A program made the position numbers and the translations under genes. The notes beneath the pieces are model-generated. The model did no database searches. It was not told the origin of the DNA and saw nothing but the letters and a program-made list of their open reading frames with translations. A stretch of 64,000 bases of DNA from Edaphochlamys debaryana (taxonomy: Eukaryota > Chlorophyta > Chlorophyceae > Chlamydomonadales). The stretch lies in NCBI GenBank assembly GCA_016858145.1, contig JAEHOE010000165.1, positions 124,001 through 188,000 of the forward strand, written 5' to 3'. How positions within the stretch are numbered: the stretch's first letter is position 1; every line of letters begins with the position of its first letter. Shown in pieces: positions 30,870 through 40,737 of the stretch.

Positions 30870-32339
30870 GTGTGGCCGGGCGGGCCGAGTCACGCTCACG
30901 GCAGAGGCTGTTCCTTAATCCTTACTCACTTGAGTGCGTGATATGAACGTGTGCGTGTCTCCAGTATTTGAAAACAACGGCGTGTGTCGTGCTGTGGGTT
31001 TTTTCAGTTGCGGGCTTTAGATTCATGCTTTATCTGGAAATGGCAGCCCCTTTTCGAGTTAACAAGTAGTACCAGCTTCAATTACTGTGCTTTTTACCTT
31101 CCATAGTTTACGCCCTAGGTGGTAGTGCGACCTAGGTGGTGGTGGCAGAGGCAACGAGGTAGTCAAGCTGTTGCGGCGGCTGGCTGGGCCGTTTCACCAA
31201 CCCCAACCCCGTCCCCCGTTTCCCCGGAGCCTTGAAGAGCTGTTGTTGATGCGGGCGTTCTTTTGTCTTTCGGCGTGCGGCACTCCGAAGACAATTAAAG
31301 AGAACTATTTATCGATGAAGCTGTTGCAGCGGGGTCCGTTCAGCATGCGTCGAGCACCAGCAGTGCGTGGGCATATCTCTAGGCGGGTTTTCAACCATGG
31401 TCATGGTTCCGCTACCCCCCTCTAGCAGTTGCCTAGCGTGTGTGTTGATCTGCTGCCTGTAAGCCAAGCGGACTAAACCTTTCTGGGATCAGCAGCGCGC
31501 TGGCAGCTCGGCCAGGCTTTGGCTGCAGTGGGTGCACGGCAGATGGACGGTGCACTAACGTACGGCGGCCGCGGAGTGGTGGTCTCACACACTTGTCGTG
31601 TAACGCATCTTGTTTCGCCCTCGTCGACCAATCGAAAGCAAGGCCCTGGCTCTTTATCTAGCGCTATCTTGCTCGGCTAGCAATTAAGACCATGCCGCCG
31701 TCTGACAAGCCAATACGCTTCCGCCGGGGGGAACTGTCGAGGTAGGGCAGGAGGAGCGTCCTTTCAGCGTGCCTTCAGTTTCCTGCAAGGCAGGGTAGGT
31801 GGGGGCATGGCATGCCGTGGCTGGTCGCGGCATGCACCGTGGCAAAGGGCGAGGTGCAGGCCGGCGCGTTGCATGGGAAGCACGATGGTTGCAACGGGCG
31901 GGCGTAGATGCAGTGGGGCGGGCGAGCTCAGCAGTCAGGAGCGTCCGGGGGGCAGAGCGCCCACTGTGTACACTGTGTGCGGAGGGCAGTGGAGGCGGCC
32001 TCAAGCGGGGGCCGCGGGGCCCCGGGTAGTCGAGGGTACCGCAAGGCATCCGGAGGCCCGCGGATTTGAGGACGAGGGTCCGTCCGGGGGCTGCTGGGGG
32101 TGGGGGTGGCGGTCCCAGTGGGGCCAGTTCAGCAGTGCGGAAGTGTCCGGGGGCAATGCGCCCGCTTCTCATCGCATGGGCAGCCCGGCGCAGAATGCCT
32201 TGCTCGGGGCGTGGGCACTCCTGCACTGCTAATCGGCCAGGTGTGTGGCTGCTCTGGGGTTGAGTGTCGGAGTCGCCACCTCCAACCTGCCGGGGCTCAG
32301 CCAAGCGGACTACTCCCGTGAAACGAACCTTACCCATTC
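30870..32339. other. Gene-poor spacer
   Basis: No gene recognised. 30930-31330 is clearly less GC-rich than its surroundings. Around 31920-31970 and 32115-32170 there is a diverged direct repeat (GAGCTCAGCAGT / CAGTTCAGCAGT, then GTCCGGGGG and GCGCCC). Confidence 0.35.
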
Positions 32340-32640
32340 GAGGCGGTTTGGGTCCGTTTCGAAAACGACTGATCCGCTTCTTGCGGTTCCTATCCGTTTT
32401 GGGGAGGGGAAACGGATGGGGGGCATCCGCTACTGGCCGGTCTGTCCGTTTCTGGCCGGAAAACGGATCAGTTGATCCGTTATCGCCCGATCTTATCGAT
32501 AAGAGGATATCCGTTATCGCCCGATCTATTCCGTTATCGCCCGATCTTTACCGTTTTCTGGCGGGGGAAACGGACGGCGCCGTACGTGGGGAAAAGGGAT
32601 CGGCCCTGACGGTCGCAGCCGTTATCGCCCGATTCATCCG
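32340..32640. repeat. Cluster of AACGGAT/ATCCGTT inverted boxes and CCGTTATCGCCCGAT repeats
   Basis: The cluster includes the 20-bp inverted repeat AACGGATCAGTTGATCCGTT (32462-32481), a hairpin ATCCGTTTT...AAACGGAT (32392-32417), TCCGTTTCTGGCCGGAAAACGGA (32444-32466), and CCGTTATCGCCCGAT at 32478, 32511, 32531 and 32619. Confidence 0.88.
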
Positions 32641-35600
32641 TTTCATCCTTTGGCGACCTCCCCGAAATCAAGCACTCCTGATTACAAGCATAATGATACG
32701 CTTACAGAGGCTGGTTGGTATGTATCGCCAGGCAGTGAAACGCCACCTTGGTGAAATTACCATCACGGCGCAACCCACCAAGCGGCGCGTTATTGGATGC
32801 CCTGCGTGCGTTTACTGCTTCCATACAGCCCGATGATAATGTCTCGGGGTATCACTCGTATCGCCGTACACCATCGACGTTGCGCTGCACTTGCTTGGCG
32901 TGGCACACTAGGGCGCGCGCCGGCGCGCAATGCGCGGGGGCGGGGAGGCGCATGCAGTACGTGCAGGTAGCTAGCCAGCTTTTACGTGCAGGTTTCGTAG
33001 TCGCGACTACAACCTCTGCTGGGTTCCAGTTGTGAGTTCTGGGTACTACCTGCTGCGCTACTCAGTGCGTGCGAGTGCTCACCGCAACTTTCGCCTTAGC
33101 GTGCCCGTTTGCGGGCGGGGCGGGAGTCTACTTGAGCCACACGACTGCATCACGAATCACACATTTCCGTGTAGCATAGATAGAGGAATCCAAAGACGTT
33201 GCCATTGCCATTCGCGGGTTAACCACGTCGGATGTACCCCGGCGGCGTCGCTCGATTCCCAGCCGACGGATACGTCCTAAGACCCCAAAGCCCTGACCAG
33301 GCGACAACCGACAACTAGGCCTGCCGACGGATGTCCATCCTCCCGCTCTGCAGTTTACCAGACGTTATGCGAAAGTGAGCTAGCAGTTCGTTTGGCGGGG
33401 CCAGGTAGGCAGGCCAACAGGGCGAGTGGCCGAAATTGTATTGCTTCGGTCGTCTGGCGGGCCCAAACAAGTAAGCTCCAGCTAGGCGGGTGCTTGGCTC
33501 TCCTCACTCTGCAGGCATGTAAAGTCATTCTTGCTAGGCCGGTACGCGGCGAGGTAGGTTGTAGAGGTTGCGAAAAGGTTGCGCTACGGAACTTGGGCCG
33601 CGACGAATTTATTGCGACGACAGCGGTGAGGCGTGCATGGCCTCGCCTACCTGAAGGAGGAATGCAGTTCCCCCTCCATCCCCTACCGTGTGCTCTCGTG
33701 CACGAACCACCCACCCCACCTGCCTGGGCCCGCCGCCTGTCTTGTACCCCTGTCTCCGTGCGTGTCCCCCCGCCCGGTCCTCCCGCCGCGCCTTGGCTCG
33801 CTCGGCTTGTTCCTTCCCCTACAACTCCCCCAATACTAGGCCACCCGTTTGGCGCGCACCCCGCCGGCTGGGGCATCGCTCGCACCCGGCTGCCACCGGT
33901 TCCCCGCCCCGCCCTCCATCCATCCTTCCCCTACGGAGAGGCACGGCAGCGCCGAGGGCAACCATGGCTGGGATTGGGATGTATCGGGAAGGACGGCAAA
34001 GGGGAGGGGTCACGTACGCCGGGGGCTTACTTATTACCTGTCCCGCAGATATATAAGCGGCCCCAGCATGCAGGACGGCCCCGAGCGCGAGGACATCCAC
34101 CTTCCCCGCGCCAGGACGTGACGGGAGCCCACGTGTCCACGCCTCGCTCACGTCTCCCCTCTCCCTTCCGGTCTGCTGCCCTACCTCCACCCCCGCACAA
34201 GCTGTGTGTGCACGCCACCGGCGGCCACGCACGAAGGCTACATGGCGGTACCGGCCGTACTACTTGCAACCTTCTGCCTCCCCCTCCATCCCGCCCTGCG
34301 ATGCCGAGCGAGGTGCGTGCTATGCATTACTGCTCCTGGTGCTCAGAAATGAGGGGTGGCGTCTGGTCTTGCCGTGTCACGCGTACGTAGCGTAGCGTAC
34401 GTGCGCTTCGTCACATGTAACCTCGCCGCCCTGCTTGCTTTTCTGGAGGGTTCGCAGGATCTCCCAGGGGGATCCGCGCGCAGCCTCGCCCGCATGCCGC
34501 CCCGCGCCCTTCCTTACTTCCTGTCTGCCCCTTGCCAGCATGGTATGCCCGCTTCAACCCTGCCTCCTCCTCCCCTCAAGTACCTCGAGCATTCCCAGCC
34601 CGCCGACCAAGAAGCCTCGGAGCGCCTGGCATTGACCTTGACATATGTACCGTGCATGCATGTACATGTCCATACGCTTCACACTGCCCATCCGCATACG
34701 CACGACGCCGCCGCCGCGGCCATGTAACCGTCACGCCCTTTGGTAGCAAGCGTACAGCAAGCCTAGGCCGCCTCTGCCGCCCGCCCTGCCCGCCCCAACC
34801 CCCACACTTCACCGCATGGGTGCCCCCCAACCCCCATCCCACCCCGACCTGGCTCGCTCAAGGCTGGAGGACCCTCACTGCTTCCGTCGTCTCGTCACCA
34901 TTCGTTCATGTCTGCCCTCTGCCCCTCCTCGCACCTCGAGCGCCACAGGCGACCCCGGGTTGCTTGTGATCCCTGTGCTAGGTCAGCCCCACGAGAAGCC
35001 AAGGAGCGTCTCGCCCCATTTTGGTAACGACCTTGACACCAGGTGGTACGCGTGTCCATGCAATTCATAGTGCCCACCCGCCCAGGACCCGCCGCCTGGT
35101 ACTCCTCGCCACACATACACAGTTATACACCATCCCGCCCCACCCCCCACCCCCACCCAGCCGCCCGCCGTCAACGCCGGAGAGCACCCACCCGCCAAAG
35201 GCCAGAAGACACTCACTTTCGTTGTGTCCACGGCCGCTTCGCTGCCCGGCACCATACCAGCAGGCCCGGCTCTCCGCCCGGCACCAGGCCCAGCTGTCCT
35301 CCATGTCCAGCCGCTCCATCGCGCCCGCGTTCTCAGTATTAGCCGCACTGTCTATGCTTGGATGCAAGGCTGCTAGGGCCCTCAAGGCTGTCGGCATACA
35401 TTCTCCCGCCACTTCGCTCGCATCGCTGGGCAGGTGGCCGTGAGCTTCCTCGCTGTGATTTACGGTATGCATAAACGCAATCAAGCGTAAAATGATTGCA
35501 CATAGCTGAAAGTGAGGCTGCACCGGATGGAAGTGACATAAGTGAACAACGCCCGTGTAGTGCGGTGCGAGCGGTCGGAGCAGCTGCTATACAACTGAGC

Positions 35601-36716
35601 GATAGTTTGCAGTTGGCCAGTATGGCGAGGCGCGTGTGCGTACCTCATCACACCTTGCCCCAGCCCCCACCACCCAGCCCCCACCGCACCACCACGCCAC
35701 CTCCTCGCTCTCCTCTCCCCACCTCCTCTCCTCTCCCCCTCCCTTAACTGGCAACCCTTACCTCGCCCCCACCGCACCGACCGCCCGACCACGCCACCTT
35801 TGGCACTTCGGCCCTGTATGTCGCGGTGTCACCCCGCTCCCTCGCTCACCTGTACCAGTTCCTATCTCCCGACTTACTCAGTCGTAGAGATAGGCGTAGT
35901 ACCCCCCTCCGCCCCCGCTACCCCCACCCGCCTTCACCAGCGCGGATACCGGTATTCCCCCGCAAGAAGCGTTCTGCTCCGTGCCGTGCGCGGCCTCCAA
36001 CCGCCCCGCATCGGAACACAGCCACCCACCCGTCAGAGCCCTCCTCCGCCCTCCTCCGCCGGACGCCCCCGCGGACCCCGCTCCGCCGCTCCGGCCGGCA
36101 CTCAGTACCGCCGCCGTACATACCCCTTGCCCCCGCCGTTCCGCCCGCCTCCACCCAACTCCAGCCGCCGCCGCCGCCACCCCGGCCTCCGGCGGCGGGC
36201 TGCTCTCGCTCAACCCCTCCCCTTCTGGAGGCGGTTCCTGCTGTAACCATCGCATCCTCCGGCGGGCTGCCCAGCCCCCGCCTGCCCCACCGCTACACCC
36301 CAGCGCCATACCCCGCCACAGTCGCCGCCACACGGCCACAGCCGCCGCCTCCTCCCCCGTCATCGCTCCTCCCCCCGCCTCCGCCTCCCCCGTCTATCTC
36401 CGCCACCCTCTGCTCCATCGCCTCCGCCCCCTCTCCCGCCGCCGCCACCACTTTCACCGCCACCGCGCCCGCCTCCGTCCTCCTACCTCCGCTTCTCCAC
36501 CGCCTCCCACCTCTCTGCCTCCCCTGCCGCCGGCCCCCCACACGCGCACCCACGCACCACTACTGGTGGTGGCACCACTGCCGCCACCACCACCGCCGCC
36601 TCCCCCGCGCCCGCAGTTCGTCGTGACTGTCCTGCGCTTCCACTTGCACCGCCTCCACCCGCCCCCGCCTCCACCCGCCTGCCTCGCGGCTGCCGGCCGG
36701 ATTGCTACGTCCCTGA
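32641..36716. other. Long non-coding or decayed region, C-rich at the right
   Basis: No supported gene. 33650-34310 and 34480-34900 are C-rich mixed sequence. 35640-36710 is a strongly proline-coding, C-rich tract that runs directly into the LINE ORF and may be the remains of its upstream part. Confidence 0.35.
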
Positions 36717-39077
36717 CCTTGCCCTGCAGCCTTCCTCGACTTCCACAAAGCGTACGACACCGTGGACAGGCCGTTCCTCCTCGCCTGCCTGGATGCTCTG
36801 GGGGTTGGCGATGGCTTTCTTAGATGGGTCAGACTGATCTACACGGGCACCAGATCGGCTGCCTTGGTCAACGGTCAGCTTTCCAGCTATAAGGCAGTTA
36901 CAGCTGGGGTACGACAGGGCTGCCCGCTGGCCCCCCTTCTCTACCTGGCCCCCGGACAAGCCCTGCTCTCCTTCCTCAAGCGACTTGAACTGGGGTTCGC
37001 CCTAGCCAACACGCGCCTCACAGCCAGCCAGTATGCAGATGACTACGGACAGATCCTGCGATCCACCGCCCTCGTCTCCGCCCTGATGAGCGCCATGGAC
37101 ACCTTCGCAGCAGCGTCAGGCCAACGCCTCAACGTGGGAAAGTGCGAGCTCCTCCGCATCGGCACGCCGCCGCCCCCGGCCCTCCAGCAGCATCCCCCCC
37201 CCGGACCCCAGGCTGCGGAGCAGGTTGCCGGCCTCCACCTCGCCGCCTCTGCACGCACCCTTGGCGTCACGTTCTCCACACAACCAACGGCGGCCACTCC
37301 CCTCCCTCCCCCCCTGCTGGACAAGTTCCTCAGCCGCCTGACTCTGATCGCGAGGATGGGCCTCTCAGCCTTCGGCGTTGCCTCATGCCTGTCCGCCTAC
37401 GGCCTGGGCACCCTCCTCTACCACTGCCAGCACAACGGCCTACCCCCTCGTACGGCGACAGAGCACCTAGTGGGCACGGTGGCGGCCCTGACCGACCGCA
37501 ACATGACTCCTGCTCGATACAGGGACAACCCCAACGCACTGCCCGCAGGAGCACCCACGAGCTGCATGTACCTCTCCCCGGCAGTTGGCGGCTTTGGCCT
37601 GCTCCCCCTCGTCGAGCACACTGGCGCCAGGCACGCGAGTGCGGCAGTCCGTGGCATTCTGGGCGCCTGCGGCCTCCTCCGCTACCGCCCGCCGTGGACC
37701 GTGCCGCTCGTCTCCCTGCTCCGCTCAACCCACCCAGCAGCACACCCGCTCTGCCTCCTGACAATGCGGCGCCCGACCTCGTCGATCGGTCTCCGCATCT
37801 TGGGGGCCACAGTCCCACGCGCAACCTCACCAGCACTGGTGCGCGTGGCAGGCGCGCTAGCGCTGCTGCCCCGGGCCCAAGTGATTGCTCCCATGCCAGC
37901 CGGAGCCTGGGTCTACAATGCACCGCTTTGGAGCAACCCAGCCCTGCCCGCGGGGAACATCGACAACAACGCCCCAAGCTGGGGCCTCGAAGGCGAGTTC
38001 ACAGATCTGTTCGCGGTTCCGGGACTGCGGACAGTAGGCACGGCAGTCCGCTGCCTAGATGAGCTTGAGCGCATCCGAGGGATGCACGGGCTGGAGGGCA
38101 GCATAGGCCGGGCTCTCGCACGGGCGAGGGCCCAGATCAACAGGTCATATACCGAAAGGGTAGTACAGAGCATTTTGGGCACGCAGGTGGGAGCGCTCCC
38201 GCAGGCACTCCGCAATGGACTAGACATGGGACAGCGCCTGGGCGCGCTTATTAGCCGGCTCCCGGCCGGGTGGGCCGAAGCAGCACGGGGGGTGGACGAT
38301 CAGGCGGCCGCCCCAGGGGAAGAAGAGGCTTGGGCGAACATTGCCAGGGGCATAGGCTGGGAGGACGTCAGCTTGGCAAAGATGACAGTTAGCCTGGCCA
38401 CGCACTTGCAATTGGGACCGGCTCGGGTTAAGCTAGCACGGAAGCATGCACTTTACATTCAGGAGGCGTACGGCACAGACACGGCATCAGCAGAAGCAGT
38501 GGCAAGTCTGAAAGCGGTTTGGCCGAGGTTGTGGGGCATTAAGTGGGATCCGGGCAATAAAGAGCCCTTGTGGAGGCTGGCGATGGATGGCTTCCCGGGA
38601 TTTGGCATGCACCGGAGCCAGTTAGGAACTGAGAACGTGGCGAGGTGTCCGTGTGGGCGGGCCATGGAGCAAGGCGATCGGCTCCACCATTTCTGGTATT
38701 GTCCAGCCGCTGTGGCTGTTCGTATGCGCCTCAGTCATGGTATTGGCAGGGCGGTGAAACGACACGAGGTGTGGCTTGCTGTGCCCCCAGAGGGCACCGG
38801 GATTCATGCGCGAGTGTGGGACGTGGTGTGTCTGGCCGCGATATGCGCGATGGACCGGGCCAGAAGGTACAAGTATGCGCACAGGGACGCTCAGGACCAC
38901 TCCTTGATGATGGCACAGGCTTTAGCAGTAGCACGAGGCGAGTTTGAGGGCCGTTTGCAGTGTTTTGCGGAGGTTGGGCTCACGCACAGGGGCTGGGATG
39001 AGGTCCCAACCGACCACCCTTTCCTAGCGGCCAGGGCGGACGGATCAGTGCAGTATGCAGGCCCGGACGCCCCTTGA
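36717..39077 (+). CDS. LINE reverse transcriptase, 5'-truncated ORF
   Basis: The frame is open from just after a TGA (36714-36716) to TGA 39075-39077, about 786 codons. It starts inside the reverse transcriptase palm: motif A AFLDFHKAYDTVDR (first catalytic Asp) at ~36729, motif B GVRQGCPLAPLL at ~36908, motif C QYADDYG at ~37029, then LNVGKCELLRIG. The fingers and any endonuclease are missing. The C-terminal part holds a Cys/His cluster (CPCGRAMEQGDRLHHFWYCP, ~38647) typical of the end of L1-like polymerases. The enzyme would copy its own RNA at a nicked target site. The long frame without stops suggests recent loss of the 5' part, or upstream coding joined by splicing (an acceptor-like ccctgcag ends at 36729). 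Confidence 0.85.
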   Translation, partial: PCPAAFLDFHKAYDTVDRPFLLACLDALGVGDGFLRWVRLIYTGTRSAALVNGQLSSYKAVTAGVRQGCPLAPLLYLAPGQALLSFLKRLELGFALANTRLTASQYADDYGQILRSTALVSALMSAMDTFAAASGQRLNVGKCELLRIGTPPPPALQQHPPPGPQAAEQVAGLHLAASARTLGVTFSTQPTAATPLPPPLLDKFLSRLTLIARMGLSAFGVASCLSAYGLGTLLYHCQHNGLPPRTATEHLVGTVAALTDRNMTPARYRDNPNALPAGAPTSCMYLSPAVGGFGLLPLVEHTGARHASAAVRGILGACGLLRYRPPWTVPLVSLLRSTHPAAHPLCLLTMRRPTSSIGLRILGATVPRATSPALVRVAGALALLPRAQVIAPMPAGAWVYNAPLWSNPALPAGNIDNNAPSWGLEGEFTDLFAVPGLRTVGTAVRCLDELERIRGMHGLEGSIGRALARARAQINRSYTERVVQSILGTQVGALPQALRNGLDMGQRLGALISRLPAGWAEAARGVDDQAAAPGEEEAWANIARGIGWEDVSLAKMTVSLATHLQLGPARVKLARKHALYIQEAYGTDTASAEAVASLKAVWPRLWGIKWDPGNKEPLWRLAMDGFPGFGMHRSQLGTENVARCPCGRAMEQGDRLHHFWYCPAAVAVRMRLSHGIGRAVKRHEVWLAVPPEGTGIHARVWDVVCLAAICAMDRARRYKYAHRDAQDHSLMMAQALAVARGEFEGRLQCFAEVGLTHRGWDEVPTDHPFLAARADGSVQYAGPDAP

Positions 39078-39092
39078 TGGAGGCGGGGCACA

Positions 39093-39290
39093 CCCTGCGG
39101 CGCATAACAAACGGGAGGGAGCCGCAGGGGGGGGGGGTGGGTCGCCCGGCGGCGCATAACAAACGGGAGGGAGCCGCAGGGCAGGGGCGGGGACCGGGTG
39201 AGCTACACGTGGCGTTTGATGGGATGTGCACCTTGCGGAAAGGGGACATAGTCCTCTGCGGCGCATAACAAACGGGAGGGAGCCGCAGAG
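39093..39290 (+). repeat. Three stem-loop repeats behind the LINE ORF
   Basis: Copies at 39093-39129, 39145-39181 and 39254-39290 each have a 9-bp stem around the same 19-nt loop GCATAACAAACGGGAGGGA. Stems are CCCTGCGGC/GCCGCAGGG (perfect), CCCGGCGGC/GCCGCAGGG (one mismatch) and CTCTGCGGC/GCCGCAGAG (perfect). Copies 1 and 3 differ by a compensatory pair. They probably belong to the element's 3' UTR. Confidence 0.9.
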
Positions 39291-39934
39291 TGGGAGTGAA
39301 TGTGGGGTCGGGAGAGCCAGGATCGAGAGGTGTACGGCCAACAGTGTGAGCACATGATGAACGGTGAACGGTTACTGGTAGGAGGCGCGGCCGAGGAGGG
39401 GCCATCGATACACGCTGAGCATGGTCATTGTGTGCCAAGGACTAAGGTGGGACCTGAGTGTGGTCAGTGCAAGTTATGACAGGGACTTGCGTTCTGGCTT
39501 GCAGGGGGCAAGCCCGTGAGGTGGGTCGCTTGGCCCCAGCGTTCAGCGCTGTGACCCCAGGGGGGTCCTTCATTGTAAACACCGAGGACTGCAGGGCCTT
39601 GCGGGACTGGGGAACAGCACATACAGCCGCTAGTACATACCGATACAGCTCAAGGAAGGAAGGGAGCATCGCAAGGGGCCTGCCTTGGCGGCCGCCGCTT
39701 TGGGGCGCAGAAGGGCTGCCAGCGGCCCCAGCCAGCGGCAGCGGCTGAGGCAGGTAAGGCCCGCCTCGGTGCTGGAGCCCTTGTCTCTGCTGCATACCCA
39801 ATCACGAAGGCCTGCTGTTTCCACATCCGGTGATGGCTGGGGCCCAATAATCCTTGATATACGGTCGCGCCCAGGCCGACTGCCGTGGCCAGGAGCCGCG
39901 GCCCAACTACTTGCAGCCACGGCAAGCATCCGTG
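39291..39934. other. Spacer, possibly the rest of the LINE 3' UTR
   Basis: No gene recognised. A plus-strand TGTAA at 39574-39578 could be the LINE poly(A) signal. Confidence 0.3.
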
Positions 39935-40354
39935 TTGCAACCAGTGCTGCTATCTTCCGTTCGTTCTCCCCTGGAGACCCATGTTTCGTGCCCATGTAAC
40001 GGAGGTTTCGGCCCCTGCTGACCCCCCTTTCGGGCATCTGGGCCAAGCTGGGGTATACTTTCCGACAAGGCTACCGAACGGTGCCTCCTGCGAGCCCCCT
40101 CAGCTCTGCAGGGGCAGGGATTAAGGTCCGTAGGTCTGTAGCGTTGAACACTTCCTGACGAGGCGCCCTAGCGCAGGGCACGACCGTGCCAGCTGCAAGA
40201 CGCCCCCCCAACCCCTTGTACCGAAACCGAAAGCCTGTGAAAGCCAACTTCCGTGCACATGTACCGAAAGTCACGCCCCCTGGTGGTTGTACTTTCGCGT
40301 CTTTCGGTCACAGCCAAGAGCCAAGCCCCAGGAAGATAGCAGCACTGGTTGCAA
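39935..40354. mobile_element. 420-bp element with 24-bp perfect terminal inverted repeats
   Basis: 39935-39958 and 40331-40354 are exact reverse complements (starting TTGCAACCAGTGCTGC). The 372 bp between have no ORF with recognisable product. Inside, 39989-40020 and 40248-40280 are diverged direct repeats (CGTGCCCATGTAACGG / CGTGCACATGTACCGA). The structure fits a non-autonomous DNA transposon (MITE). Target-site duplications are not obvious, so a simple inverted duplication is also possible. Confidence 0.6.
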
Positions 40355-40737
40355 TCGCCAACATCAGACCCTCCGTGCGTGCTCCGGGCCAGCCGGCGGC
40401 GGCGCGCGGGTGGGTCTGGCAGGGCCAAGGCCGCCTCCGCCGCTGTCTCCAAGAAAAGAGGAGCCCCCGCGGGTGCTGCGGGAGCTCAGGCTAATGACGG
40501 AGGTTGCTTCGGTGCTGTGGAGTGCTTGCTCATGAAACTTTGACGGTTCAATCCGTGTTGAGACGTACTACTTGACAAGTTGTCAAGCCCTTCGCCCGAC
40601 CTCAGTCACAGTCGCCTGTGGGCCCCAACGGCCTCCCTCCCAGCCCGTCATACATCACCAGCCCAATAATGCTCTTGTCGTCCACCTTCATGACTCGCCC
40701 TGCTCCCCATGCCGTACGGTAGCCGCCGCCCAATCCG
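40355..40737. other. Spacer and TPT1 3' flank
   Basis: No gene recognised. This should include the TPT1 3' UTR; no minus-strand TGTAA was found in it. Confidence 0.35.

Noticed and set aside
33633..34110. Kinase-like words (plus strand HGLAYLKEEC; minus strand KVDVLALGAVL)
   Set aside because: They are on opposite strands, lack HRDLK, DFG and other motifs nearby, and cannot be joined.
34381..34406. Near-palindrome GCGTACGTAGCGTAGCGTACGTGC
   Set aside because: Isolated, imperfect and without repeats or gene context.
40540..40560. tRNA T-arm-like GACGGTTCAATCCGT
   Set aside because: No matching anticodon stem, D arm or acceptor stem lies upstream at the right distance.
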